IMG/VR virus record: IMGVR_UViG_3300025592_000063
Location: 1 to 25,366 of that record
DNA from: a virus
Strand: one strand, 5' to 3'
DNA: 25,366 bases
Part shown: positions 1 to 8,630 of the stretch, piece by piece
How positions within the stretch are numbered: position 1 is the first letter of the stretch
Layout of the letters: each line of letters begins with the position of its first letter
Made by a program: the position numbers and the translations under genes
Notes under the pieces: generated by a model
Database searches by the model: none
Told to the model about the DNA's origin: nothing
Seen by the model: the letters and a program-made list of their open reading frames with translations, nothing else

Positions 1-1436
1 ATGGTGAATACACACAAGGTTTGGATACCACAATAGATTGGAGGAACACAGACAACAACTCTTATGATGGTGAAAAATTACAGTATTTGGTACACGATGA
101 GAGTGGTAAATATTTAAAGCCTAACGATATAAAAGAATCATGGCGTGTCCAAAAAACTTGTCTTAGGTTAGGTAAAAAGATTATAGGCAAGTGTATGATG
201 GGTTCAACTGTCAACGCACAGAACAAGGGAGGTAAAGAGTTTAAGGATATGTACTTTGATTCTGACCTGACAAAAAGAAATAGTAACGGTCAGACTAAGA
301 GTGGGCTATATAAAATATTCATTCCTATGGAGTTTAACCTAGAGGGGTTCATAGATAGATATGGTATGCCTGTTATCAATACTCCTCCTAAACCAGTGTT
401 GGGAGTTGATAATGAAATGATTGACATAGGTGCTGTTGAGTATTGGGAAGGAGAAGTTGACTCACTTAAAGGAGATGCCTCTGCTCTTAATGAGTTTTAC
501 AGACAGTTTCCAAGAACTGAATCTCACGCATTTAGAAATGAGAGCAAGCAGTCTTTATTTAATCTAACTAAAATTAATGAACAGATAGATTATAATGATG
601 GTAACATTGAGTCTCATCATGTTACATCAGGAAACTTCACTTGGAAGGATGGAATAAAAGATACGGAGGTAATATTCTCACCTCAGCAAGGAGGAAGATT
701 TAGGATTAGTTGGACTCCTGAAAAAAGATTAACAAACCTTAGAGAAAAGCGTAATGGTATATACTATCCTGTTAACGAACACTTAGGTGCATTTGGCTGT
801 GATAGTTATGACATATCAGGAACAGTAGGAGGAGGGGGTTCCAAGGGTTCTTTACATGGATTGACTAAGTTTAATATGGACAATGCTCCAAGTAATGAAT
901 TCTTTTTAGAGTATATATCTAGACCACAGACTGCTGAGATATTTTTTGAAGATGTTCTTATGGCTTGTGTCTTTTATGGGATGCCTATACTAGCAGAGAA
1001 CAATAAGCCTCGTCTGTTGTATCACTTTAAGAACAGGGGGTACAGAGGATATAGTATGAATAGACCTGATAAACATTACACAAAGTTATCCAAGTCTGAA
1101 AAAGAATTAGGAGGAATACCTAACTCTAGTGAAGATGTAAAGCAAATACACGCAGCCTCAATAGAGGCTTATATAGAGAAATATGTGGGTTATGATTACG
1201 AAGGTTTGTTTAGAGACTCAGAAGACATAGGTATGATGCCTTTCAATAGAACTCTAATTGATTGGGCGGAATTTGATATTAATAACAGAACTAAGTTTGA
1301 TGCTTCCATATCATCAGGGTTAGCTATACTTGCCTGTCAAAAACACCTATATAAAGCTGAAAAGAAAGATTCAAAAATTAGTGTTAACTTTGCACGGTAT
1401 AATAATACAGGCAACAACAGTCAACGCATAACATAA
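1..1436 (+). CDS. terL: Terminase large subunit, C-terminal part (5' end outside window)
   Basis: This is the DNA-packaging motor: an ATPase plus an RNase H-like nuclease that cuts the concatemer and drives DNA through the portal. The frame is open to the window edge, so the N-terminal Walker A/B part is missing. The segment at 195-234 (MGSTVN..NKGG) looks like the ATPase coupling motif. The nuclease acidic residues are visible as Asp in CDSYD (801-812), Glu in LAEN (996-998) and Asp in KFDAS (1299-1301), in the order expected for the terminase nuclease fold. A Gly-rich loop (GGGGS) follows the first Asp. The stop lies 4 bases before the portal start, as in a co-transcribed packaging pair. 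The TTG at position 21 is not a real start because the same frame continues upstream. The family call is strong. The lineage (crAss-like or marine Bacteroidota phage) is inference. Confidence 0.9.
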   Translation, partial: GEYTQGLDTTIDWRNTDNNSYDGEKLQYLVHDESGKYLKPNDIKESWRVQKTCLRLGKKIIGKCMMGSTVNAQNKGGKEFKDMYFDSDLTKRNSNGQTKSGLYKIFIPMEFNLEGFIDRYGMPVINTPPKPVLGVDNEMIDIGAVEYWEGEVDSLKGDASALNEFYRQFPRTESHAFRNESKQSLFNLTKINEQIDYNDGNIESHHVTSGNFTWKDGIKDTEVIFSPQQGGRFRISWTPEKRLTNLREKRNGIYYPVNEHLGAFGCDSYDISGTVGGGGSKGSLHGLTKFNMDNAPSNEFFLEYISRPQTAEIFFEDVLMACVFYGMPILAENNKPRLLYHFKNRGYRGYSMNRPDKHYTKLSKSEKELGGIPNSSEDVKQIHAASIEAYIEKYVGYDYEGLFRDSEDIGMMPFNRTLIDWAEFDINNRTKFDASISSGLAILACQKHLYKAEKKDSKISVNFARYNNTGNNSQRIT

Positions 1437-1440
1437 ATAT

Positions 1441-3879
1441 ATGAAAGAAGATTCAATGGTAAGTGTTTCTTACACAAGCTTTCCTAGCTCGGCAGTCGGT
1501 GACAAAGAGAAGGATACTATAGAGTATGGATTACAGGTAGGTCAAGCCATTCAATACGAATGGTTTAAAAGAGGTGGAGCATCAGACTCTAGATATTATT
1601 CAAGGTATAATGAATTTGATAATCTAAGAAGGTACTCAAGAGGAGAACAAAGTATAGCAAAATATAAAAATGAGATAGCCGTTGATGGTGACTTGTCTTA
1701 CCTAAATCTAGATTGGACTCCCGTTCCAATCATACCAAAGTTTGTTGATATAGTTGTTAATGGATTAAATGAAAGAGACTTACGACCCGTATGTACTGCT
1801 ATTGACCCGTTATCACAAGAAAGGAAGAACCAATACCAAGATACCTTAGAAGCTCAAATGGTTTCTAGGGAAGCGTTGTCTTTGATAAAAGAGAAAGGTA
1901 ATATTAATCCTTTTATGCTAGACGAGGGTGATATGCCTCAGACGGATGAAGAGATGATGTTGCATATGCAGTTAAAATATAAGCCCGCTATTGAGATGGC
2001 TGAAGAGGCTGCTATTGAATCTGTTCTTAAGGATAATAAATATGATTTAATTCGTAAGCAGGTTGATTACGATATAGTTACCTTAGGAATGGGAGTTGCG
2101 AAACATGAATTTCTTAAGGGAGAAGGTGTTAAAATTTCTTATGTTGACCCTGCTAATGTAGTTCATTCATACACAGAAGACCCACACTTTAGTGATGTAT
2201 TCTATTGGGGAGAGTTTAAAACAATGCCTTTAACAGAGTTGTTTAAAATTAAACCTGACCTTACGCCTGAGGATATAAAAGACATTTCACAGGCAAGCAC
2301 AGACTGGTATCAGTATCACGGTATCAATCAGGTAGATGACAGTATATATACAGGAGAAACTTGTTCTTTAATGTATTTTAATTTTAAGACTACCAATAAA
2401 GTTGTATACAAGAAAAAAATTCTTGATTCAGGTGCAATGAAAATGATTGAAAAGACTGACGAGTTTAATCCTCCTGAAGAAATGTTAGAGGAGGGAAGGT
2501 TTGAGAAGATTGAAAAAACTATTGATGTTTGGTATGAAGGAGTAATGGTAGCGGGAACAGACATTGTTATTAAATGGGAGATGGCTGAAAATATGGTGAG
2601 ACCTAAATCATCATCCCAACACGCAATGTCTATGTATGTTGCTGTTGCTCCAAGAATATACAAGGGTTCGTTAGAGTCCTTAGTTAGGCGTATGATTCCA
2701 TTTGCTGATTTAATCCAAATGACTCACCTTAAGTTGCAGCAAGTAATATCAAGGGTAACTCCCGATGGTGTGTACATTGACGCAGATGGTCTTAATGAAA
2801 TAGACCTAGGGAATGGAGAGGCTTACTCACCTGAGGAGGCACTAAAACTTTACTTTCAAACAGGTTCTGTTATTGGTAGAAGCTACACATCAGAGGGGGA
2901 ATACAATCATGGTAAAATTCCTATCCAAGAGCTTAGCCATAATAGTGGAGCAAATAAAACTCAGATGCTTATAGGTAACTACAACCATTACCTCAATATG
3001 ATTAGAACTGTAACAGGTTTAAATGAAGCGAGAGATGGCAGCACTCCCGACCCAAGAGGGTTGGTTGGGTTACAGAAAATGGCTGCATTAAATTCTAATA
3101 CAGCTACTCGTCACATACTTGACGGAAGTATTTATATGTATCATATGATATCTGAAGCTTCATCTTTAAGAATAGCAGACATCTTAGAGTATGCATCATT
3201 TAGAGAAGATTTTGTATCTAAGGTAGGCAAGTATAACTCTTCATTACTAGACCAAATATCAGGTTTATATTTATATGATTTTGGTATATATATTGAGATT
3301 GCTCCTGATGAAGAGGCAAAGCAAATGCTAGAGCAGAATATACAAATGGCTTTATCTAAAGGTGATATATACCTAGAGGATGCTATTGATATTAGGGATA
3401 TAAACAACACCAAACTTGCAAACCAATTACTCAAAGTTAAGCGTAAAGGTAAGCAAGAACGTGATGAGAAGATGCAGATGCAGCAACAAGCTATGCAACA
3501 GCAGATGCAGCTACAGCAACAACAAATGTCCTCACAAGTCGCTCAACAAAAAGCTGAGGCTGAAACAAACAGCAAGGTTACCATTGAGCAAGCTAAGAGC
3601 CAATTTGAAATAGCTAAACTAAATAAGGAAGCCCAGCTCAAGCTAATGTTAATGGAAAGAGAGTTTAATTATCAGATGACCATACAAGGACAGACTGCAC
3701 AGCAGTTAAGTGAGAGAGAAAATAAAAGAGAAGATAAGAAGTCTGAACGGATATCACAACAGAATAGCGAACAGTCTGAACTTATAAATCAAAGACAAAC
3801 TAAAGGTGCTCCCTTAAAGTTTGAGTCTAATGAAGATAGCTTAGATGGATTCCATTTAGGAGAATTTGACCCTAGATAG
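1441..3879 (+). CDS. Portal protein
   Basis: Dodecameric ring at the unique capsid vertex through which DNA is packaged and ejected. At 812 residues it is long, as in P22-type and crAss-like portals. It starts at ATG 1441, 4 bases after the terminase stop, with an A/T-rich leader and no Shine-Dalgarno. The first ~650 residues are a mixed alpha/beta body with the WY.Y and conserved aromatic/acidic pattern of large podovirus portals (for example DWYQYHG near 2300). The C-terminal ~140 residues (from about 3430) are a long helix or coiled coil, very rich in Gln (3471-3530) and then in charged residues. This tail may form the barrel or contact scaffold or ejection proteins. Position directly after the terminase supports the call. 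No catalytic motif is expected. Confidence 0.85.
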   Translation: MKEDSMVSVSYTSFPSSAVGDKEKDTIEYGLQVGQAIQYEWFKRGGASDSRYYSRYNEFDNLRRYSRGEQSIAKYKNEIAVDGDLSYLNLDWTPVPIIPKFVDIVVNGLNERDLRPVCTAIDPLSQERKNQYQDTLEAQMVSREALSLIKEKGNINPFMLDEGDMPQTDEEMMLHMQLKYKPAIEMAEEAAIESVLKDNKYDLIRKQVDYDIVTLGMGVAKHEFLKGEGVKISYVDPANVVHSYTEDPHFSDVFYWGEFKTMPLTELFKIKPDLTPEDIKDISQASTDWYQYHGINQVDDSIYTGETCSLMYFNFKTTNKVVYKKKILDSGAMKMIEKTDEFNPPEEMLEEGRFEKIEKTIDVWYEGVMVAGTDIVIKWEMAENMVRPKSSSQHAMSMYVAVAPRIYKGSLESLVRRMIPFADLIQMTHLKLQQVISRVTPDGVYIDADGLNEIDLGNGEAYSPEEALKLYFQTGSVIGRSYTSEGEYNHGKIPIQELSHNSGANKTQMLIGNYNHYLNMIRTVTGLNEARDGSTPDPRGLVGLQKMAALNSNTATRHILDGSIYMYHMISEASSLRIADILEYASFREDFVSKVGKYNSSLLDQISGLYLYDFGIYIEIAPDEEAKQMLEQNIQMALSKGDIYLEDAIDIRDINNTKLANQLLKVKRKGKQERDEKMQMQQQAMQQQMQLQQQQMSSQVAQQKAEAETNSKVTIEQAKSQFEIAKLNKEAQLKLMLMEREFNYQMTIQGQTAQQLSERENKREDKKSERISQQNSEQSELINQRQTKGAPLKFESNEDSLDGFHLGEFDPR

Positions 3880-3882
3880 TAA

Positions 3883-4074
3883 ATGAATAGCAATCAGAAA
3901 TACAGACTGTCTATATTAATAATAGTCTTTATAGCCCTATTTATAATATTAACTTTTATAAGGGCGGTTATAACAGGAGAACATCTTGACCCTAAAGTAA
4001 GAGATACAGTTGCAGGAGTTATGATGGCTATGATAGCAATAGTGAGTATGATTATTGGTGGAAACGAAAAGTAA
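3883..4074 (+). CDS. Small membrane protein with two transmembrane helices, holin-like
   Basis: A 63-residue protein starting 3 bases after the portal stop. It has a short basic N-terminus (NQKYR), a strongly hydrophobic helix at residues ~9-27, a polar loop containing a Thr-Gly-Glu-His turn and charged residues, a second hydrophobic helix at ~42-59 and a short charged tail (GGNEK). Size and topology (two helices, both ends probably cytoplasmic) match class II holins, which make the lesions that release endolysin. However, no endolysin lies next to it and it sits in the head module. It could instead be a membrane anchor for capsid assembly. Membrane location is well supported. The holin role is a guess. 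Confidence 0.7.
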   Translation: MNSNQKYRLSILIIVFIALFIILTFIRAVITGEHLDPKVRDTVAGVMMAMIAIVSMIIGGNEK

Positions 4075-4111
4075 AGTGGTAAAAATAGAAAAAATAGTAA
4101 GTAATTTTATA

Positions 4112-4119
4112 TAGTTTTG
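4112..4119 (+). promoter_or_regulatory. Candidate Bacteroidota -7 promoter element (TAGTTTTG)
   Basis: The 79-base gap before the scaffold-like gene holds TAGTTTTG, a match to the Bacteroidota consensus TAnnTTTG. It lies 34 bases upstream of ATG 4154, which would give a leader of roughly 30 A/T-rich bases. No clear -33 TTTG/TTG is seen, so support is moderate. It would start a transcript for the scaffold-like and capsid genes, which end at the terminator at 6782. Confidence 0.4.
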
Positions 4120-4153
4120 TAAACATATACAATTTAATTTAATTTATATATAC

Positions 4154-5308
4154 ATGGAATTTAAAAACGTAAAAGTAAAAGATGCAGTACAAGAAGAAAA
4201 AAGTAAAGCCGAGCGTGAAGAAGAAGTCCTCAGCTCTACCGAAGGTCATACGGAATTGCAGGAAGAAGAAGTAGGTGTACCTAAAATTGATTTAAGCCAA
4301 CCTACTGAACCTACCGAGGAGAAAGCTCCCGTAGAAGAAGAAGAAACTAAAGAAGAAGATGTGCCTGAGCTTTCAGAAGAGCAGGTACTTGAGTATATTA
4401 AATCTAAACGGGATGGTTTAGAGTTAAATAGCATTGATGAGTTGTTCAATAAAGGGGAGCCTACTCCTCAAGAACTACCTGAAGATGTGCAAGCGTTCTT
4501 AGAATATAAGAAGAGTACAGGCAGAGGAGTTGATGATTATGTTAAACTAAACAGAGACTTTGATGCAATGAATGGCGATACTTTGATTAAAGAGTATCTA
4601 TTATTAACTGAAGAAGGAATAGACGAAGAAGACCTTGACATATATATGCAAGACTTTGACTATGATGAAGACCTTGATGATGATATGGATATTAAGAAAG
4701 CAAAACTAGCCAAGAAAAAAGCGATTGTAAAAGCTAAGGAATACTTCAATGAACAAAAGCAAATGTACAAAGAGGCTGCTGTGTCAGAGTCTCAATCAAA
4801 TGTATCTGCTGAAGACAAGGAGGATTACGAAAGCTATAAGCAATATATAGCAAATGCTAAAACTTCGGAGGAAGCAGCCGAGCGTAGAAGGTCTGCATTT
4901 GAGAGTGAGACAGATAGTGTTTTTAACAAAGACTTCAAAGGTTTTGAATTCGGTATTGGAGAGGATACTAGTCTTTCATATCAAGTGAATGACATTGAAA
5001 AGGTGAGGGATAGTCAGAAAGATATCCGTAATTTTGTGGGGAAATATATGGATGATGACGGAACCATCATTAACGTGGCTGAATACCACAAGGCTTTAGC
5101 AGTAGCAATGAATCCTGATAGGTTCGCTAAGTTTTTTTATGAGCAAGGAGTAGCGAAAGCTACAGAAGATGTGACAAAGAAAATTAAAAATGTAAATATG
5201 GACGAGCGAAGAACTCCATCTAAATCCCAATCAGATGGATTCCAAGCCAGAGCCGTAAGCCAATCATCAGGACGAGGATTAAAAATAAAAGCTCCAAGAG
5301 GGAGCTAA
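4154..5308 (+). CDS. Acidic, largely helical protein; probable scaffolding protein
   Basis: A 384-residue protein of very acidic character (long Glu runs in the first 80 residues, an Asp/Glu-rich patch near residues 155-175), mostly predicted helical, with few aromatic or Cys residues. The C-terminus turns basic and Ser/Gly-rich (ending LKIKAPRGS). Its place between portal and major capsid genes, with an acidic extended body and a basic tail, fits an internal scaffold that templates capsid assembly and binds coat protein through its C-terminus. There is no recognisable protease motif (no Ser-His catalytic pattern), so a fused prohead protease is unlikely. The function rests on context and composition, not a recognised domain. 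Confidence 0.6.
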   Translation: MEFKNVKVKDAVQEEKSKAEREEEVLSSTEGHTELQEEEVGVPKIDLSQPTEPTEEKAPVEEEETKEEDVPELSEEQVLEYIKSKRDGLELNSIDELFNKGEPTPQELPEDVQAFLEYKKSTGRGVDDYVKLNRDFDAMNGDTLIKEYLLLTEEGIDEEDLDIYMQDFDYDEDLDDDMDIKKAKLAKKKAIVKAKEYFNEQKQMYKEAAVSESQSNVSAEDKEDYESYKQYIANAKTSEEAAERRRSAFESETDSVFNKDFKGFEFGIGEDTSLSYQVNDIEKVRDSQKDIRNFVGKYMDDDGTIINVAEYHKALAVAMNPDRFAKFFYEQGVAKATEDVTKKIKNVNMDERRTPSKSQSDGFQARAVSQSSGRGLKIKAPRGS

Positions 5309-5334
5309 TTAATAACTTTTAAATTTTTGAAGTA

Positions 5335-6762
5335 ATGGCAATAAATGCAACACCAACATATAGTTTACAGCCAAGCAGCAAACAGGTTGCTTTGAGCACA
5401 AACTATATAACAAATTTTGATTTCTTAAATCAATATCTTCCAGATGTGTACGAAAAAGAATTCGAGCGTTATGGAAACAGAAGTATATCATCATTCTTAA
5501 GAATGGTGTCAGCGGAACTTCCAACTGATTCTGATATGATTAAATGGTCAGAGCAAGGAAGATTACACACCAAGTATGTAGACGTAGGGGCAGCCACAGG
5601 AACTAATGGTGATGCCAAAGTAACATTTCACGTTAATGATACTATTAGCGACTACTTAGCTATTCGTAAAGGACAGACCGTAATGGTAACTGCTAACATC
5701 GGTGTAGGCTCTAATAAGGGTATCGTTGTTGCTGTAAATACAACAGCAGCAACATTTGATGTGGCTTTCTATGAAACAGGTGGACTTGCTATAGCGGGTA
5801 CAGGTGTAAATGAGGCAGACTTTACAGTATTCATTTATGGTTCTGAGTTTAAAAAAGGAACCGTTGGAATGGAAGGTTCTTTAGAAGCTGAAGATGATAT
5901 CTTTGACAACAGCCCAATTATCCTTAAAGACAACTACGAAGTTAGTGGTTCTGATATGGCTCAAATCGGTTGGATTGAAGTTACTACTGAGAACGGAGCA
6001 AATGGATACCTATGGTATCTAAAGAGTGAGTCAGAAACTCGTCTACGTTTTGATGATTATCTAGAGACTTCTATGATAGAAGCTGTTCCTGCTGAGTCAG
6101 GTTCAGGTGTAGCTAATGCTACTCACAACCCAACCTTTGGTAACAAAGGTTCTGAAGGTGTATTCTACACTGTAGGTAACAGAGGAAATGTATGGGGTGG
6201 AGGAAACCCAAGTACACTTGCTGAGTTTGACACAGTGGTATCTCGTCTTGATAAGCAAGGTGCTATTGAAGAGAATGCATTATTCTTAGACAGAGGATTT
6301 AGCTTTGACATTGATGATATGTTAGCAGCTCAATCTTCTAATGCAGCAGGCGGAGTATCTTATGGTCTTTTTGACAACAGTGAGAACATGGCTTTAAACC
6401 TAGGGTTCAATGGATTCCGTAGAGGATATGACTTTTATAAAACTGACTGGAAATACCTTAACGACCCTACAATGCGTGGCGGTTTAAAGTTAGGTTCAGG
6501 CTCAGGTGCTATTCATGGTTTACTTGTTCCAGCAGGAACTACTTCTGTGTATGACCAAGTAATGGGTAAGAATGCTAAGCGTCCTTTCCTACACGTTAGG
6601 TATCGTAAGTCATCTACTGAAGATAGAAAGTATAAAACTTGGATTACAGGTTCAGCAGGTGGTGCAGCTACTAGCGACCTTGATGCAATGCAGGTTAACT
6701 TCCTATCAGAGAGAGCTATCTGTACTTTAGGTGCAAACAACTTCTTTTTATTCCAAGAGTAA
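5335..6762 (+). CDS. Major capsid protein (HK97-fold type expected)
   Basis: A 475-residue protein in the standard coat position after the scaffold. The N-terminal ~85 residues (FLNQYLPDVYEKEFERYGNR, then a WSEQGRLH segment) resemble the N-arm and entry into the coat fold of Bacteroidota and crAss-like phage capsids. A beta-rich middle (residues ~95-175, GQTVMVTANIGV and following) could be an inserted domain. The GSEFKKG, SGSDMAQIGW and NGYLWYLKSESETRLRF stretches form the conserved core. The C-terminus ends in hydrophobic FFLFQE, as is common for coat proteins. A strong intrinsic terminator starts 20 bases after the stop, as expected for a highly expressed gene. Family fold is inferred, not computed. 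Confidence 0.8.
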   Translation: MAINATPTYSLQPSSKQVALSTNYITNFDFLNQYLPDVYEKEFERYGNRSISSFLRMVSAELPTDSDMIKWSEQGRLHTKYVDVGAATGTNGDAKVTFHVNDTISDYLAIRKGQTVMVTANIGVGSNKGIVVAVNTTAATFDVAFYETGGLAIAGTGVNEADFTVFIYGSEFKKGTVGMEGSLEAEDDIFDNSPIILKDNYEVSGSDMAQIGWIEVTTENGANGYLWYLKSESETRLRFDDYLETSMIEAVPAESGSGVANATHNPTFGNKGSEGVFYTVGNRGNVWGGGNPSTLAEFDTVVSRLDKQGAIEENALFLDRGFSFDIDDMLAAQSSNAAGGVSYGLFDNSENMALNLGFNGFRRGYDFYKTDWKYLNDPTMRGGLKLGSGSGAIHGLLVPAGTTSVYDQVMGKNAKRPFLHVRYRKSSTEDRKYKTWITGSAGGAATSDLDAMQVNFLSERAICTLGANNFFLFQE

Positions 6763-6781
6763 TAAGATGAGTATATTTTTT

Positions 6782-6811
6782 GGGAGGGGAGAAATCCTCT
6801 CCCTATTTTTT
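6782..6811 (+). terminator. Intrinsic terminator after the capsid gene
   Basis: A 9-bp stem (6782-6790 with 6795-6803, one G-T pair) closes on a GAAA tetraloop and is followed by TA and six T residues. This is a textbook rho-independent terminator. It separates the scaffold/capsid unit from the downstream genes, or lets only part of the transcription through. Confidence 0.88.
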
Positions 6812-6832
6812 AATTTTATATAATTTATTGTA

Positions 6833-7576
6833 ATGAAGAAAAAACAAGAATATGTAGACAGAGCTTATAAGCTCGTAAGGAATGAAGCACCTTTATCATA
6901 TATGCTTCCATCAAGACATACAAGACGCTCACCTTTACTTTATTTTGATGAAGATTCAGGAACACAAAGAGCAATGAGGTATGCGTCTAACCAACGTTCA
7001 GTCTTTGAAGACGAGCAGGATTCAAATGCAATCCTAGAGCCTATCATTTTTGAAGATGGTATGCTGACTGTTGGTAAAGAAAACCAAACACTTCAAAAGT
7101 TTCTACACATACATCCATTGTATAATAAAAAATTCGTAGAGATAGATAAAGAGAAAGATGCCTCCGTTGAGGTTGATATAATTAATGCAGAAGCTCAAGC
7201 CTTAACAATAGCTACAAGCCTTACCATAGACCAATTGGAAATGCTTACCAGAGGATTGTTCGGCAAAGACCCTAGTGTAATAACTACAGCAGAAATGAAA
7301 AGGGATGTATTGGTTTTTGCAAAGACTAATCCTACTGATTTCAATCAAGCAATGGAAGACCCTACAATGAAGTTCAAGTCAGAGATACAAACATTCTTTG
7401 ACCAAAGAATGATACTGTCTCGTAACAAAGGTAGAGAGGTTTTCTTTAACTTGGAGGGAAACAAAAAGCGTATGCTAACAGTAGAGTTTGGTAGAACAGT
7501 TGAAGACGCTTGTGCTGAGTACTTTAAAACAGAAGACGGCAAGGAAGTTTTTAGTATGCTAAACAATCTGTTATAA
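6833..7576 (+). CDS. Conserved phage head-module protein of unknown function
   Basis: A 247-residue soluble protein with no signal peptide or membrane segment. Notable patches are SYMLPSRHTRRSPLLYFDE (residues ~21-40), the FEDEQDSNAILEPIIFEDG.LTV block (~57-80) and an ordered helical second half. The sequence style is familiar from marine and Bacteroidota phage virion modules, where such a protein follows the capsid gene, but I know of no assigned role. Candidates are a capsid-associated, vertex or decoration-like protein. It is flanked by a terminator on each side (6782 and 7596), so its level may be set separately from the capsid gene. The start ATG 6833 has an A/T-rich leader. Confidence 0.75.
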   Translation: MKKKQEYVDRAYKLVRNEAPLSYMLPSRHTRRSPLLYFDEDSGTQRAMRYASNQRSVFEDEQDSNAILEPIIFEDGMLTVGKENQTLQKFLHIHPLYNKKFVEIDKEKDASVEVDIINAEAQALTIATSLTIDQLEMLTRGLFGKDPSVITTAEMKRDVLVFAKTNPTDFNQAMEDPTMKFKSEIQTFFDQRMILSRNKGREVFFNLEGNKKRMLTVEFGRTVEDACAEYFKTEDGKEVFSMLNNLL

Positions 7577-7595
7577 GTTCATTTTAACTAAAAGC

Positions 7596-7630
7596 AAAAG
7601 GATAGCTCAGAAATGGGTTATCCTTTTTTT
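7596..7630 (+). terminator. Intrinsic terminator before the connector genes
   Basis: A perfect 9-bp inverted repeat (7596-7604 with 7619-7627) can extend by four more pairs (two of them G-T) to a 13-bp stem with a 6-base loop (7609-7614). The T run from 7624 to 7630 forms the end of the stem and the tail. It lies 20 bases after the stop of the preceding gene and just before a promoter element. Confidence 0.85.
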
Positions 7631-7634
7631 GTGT

Positions 7635-7642
7635 TATCTTTG
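7635..7642 (+). promoter_or_regulatory. Candidate Bacteroidota -7 promoter element (TATCTTTG)
   Basis: An exact match to TAnnTTTG, 18 bases upstream of ATG 7660 and directly after the terminator at 7596-7630. The expected transcript start near 7648 would leave a leader of about 12 bases. No convincing -33 element is seen. The terminator-then-promoter arrangement supports a new transcription unit for the connector and tail genes. Confidence 0.55.
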
Positions 7643-7659
7643 TACAAAATTATCAAGAT

Positions 7660-8625
7660 ATGATTAACTCAGTTAGAAACACAGTGCTGTCAATTCTCAA
7701 TAAGAATAACTACGGCTATATATCACCTTCTGATTTTAACCTGTTTGCTAAACAAGCACAGTTAGATTTATTTGAGGATTATTTTTATAGTTATAACACA
7801 CAAATAACAAAAGAGAATGCAAGGCGTAGTCACTCAGATAATGCAGATATTGCAAAAAGCATACTAGAAGTTATAGAGGATTTCAGTGAGGTTACCACAT
7901 TAAATACAGTGGCGAGCGGTAACGTGTTTTACCTGCCAAGAGAAAATGTAGAAGGTTACAACTACTACCTTGTTAACTCTATTATAAAAAGGGGAATACT
8001 TACTAGCGGAACGACAACAAGCTCAGACGCTGCCCAAAATCTACTAATAGATTCAAGTGCAAACTTTACTGCTACCACAGAAGACCAAGTGGCTGTAGGG
8101 GATACTGTGATAACATCCACAGGAAGAGTTTTTATAACAGCTATACCCAACTCAACAACATTAGCAACAACAGGTTTGTTGTTTAACGCATCAGGTATCA
8201 GCTACTCTGTAAGTAGACCTGTTAATTATAATTCTGTAGATGTAGAAAAGATATCCAGAAGTAAGATTCAAATGTTAATGAATAGCTTATTAACACAGCC
8301 ATCTGATTCATTTCCTGCTTATGTTATGCAAGCCGATACAGTAGAATTGTTTCCTGTAAGAGTTTACAGCTTCGGGGAAATTGAGGCTAACTGTATACGA
8401 TATCCAAAAGAGCCTAAATGGACTTATATATCCCTGAGCGGAGGAGAGCCTGTGTTTGACTCATCAGCAGTAGACTACCAAGACTTTGAGCTTCCATCAT
8501 CAGACGAACCTAATTTGGTTATGAAGATATTACAATATGCAGGTGTGAGTATAAGAGAGGCAGAGGTCGTGGCTTATACAAAATCAGAAGAGGTTTATAA
8601 CGAACAACAAGAACAACAATCATAA
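7660..8625 (+). CDS. Head-tail connector / ring protein candidate
   Basis: A 321-residue protein. The N-terminal ~70 residues (INSVRNTVLSILNKNNYGYI, then FNLFAKQAQLDLFEDYF) form a helical adaptor-like start typical of Bacteroidota podovirus connector proteins. A beta-rich insert at residues ~105-185 (Thr/Ser-rich, GDTVITSTGRVFITAI) follows, and then a core with a YPKEPKW segment. The C-terminus (LVMKILQYAGVSIREAEVVAYTKSEEVYNEQQ) is a long helix that ends Gln-rich, as seen in proteins that dock on the portal. It lies 5 bases before a second connector-like gene, and the pair precedes the stabilization protein, the order expected for the neck ring. Role inferred from style and order. Confidence 0.6.
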   Translation: MINSVRNTVLSILNKNNYGYISPSDFNLFAKQAQLDLFEDYFYSYNTQITKENARRSHSDNADIAKSILEVIEDFSEVTTLNTVASGNVFYLPRENVEGYNYYLVNSIIKRGILTSGTTTSSDAAQNLLIDSSANFTATTEDQVAVGDTVITSTGRVFITAIPNSTTLATTGLLFNASGISYSVSRPVNYNSVDVEKISRSKIQMLMNSLLTQPSDSFPAYVMQADTVELFPVRVYSFGEIEANCIRYPKEPKWTYISLSGGEPVFDSSAVDYQDFELPSSDEPNLVMKILQYAGVSIREAEVVAYTKSEEVYNEQQEQQS

Positions 8626-8630
8626 AAGAT

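Noticed and set aside
21-1436. TTG at position 21 as the start of the terminase gene
   Set aside because: The same frame stays open to the window edge and the protein lacks its N-terminal ATPase half, so the gene is simply cut by the window.
3416-3613. A 65-codon frame inside the portal gene
   Set aside because: It is an out-of-frame reading of the Gln-rich repeat-like tail. The portal frame has the normal composition.
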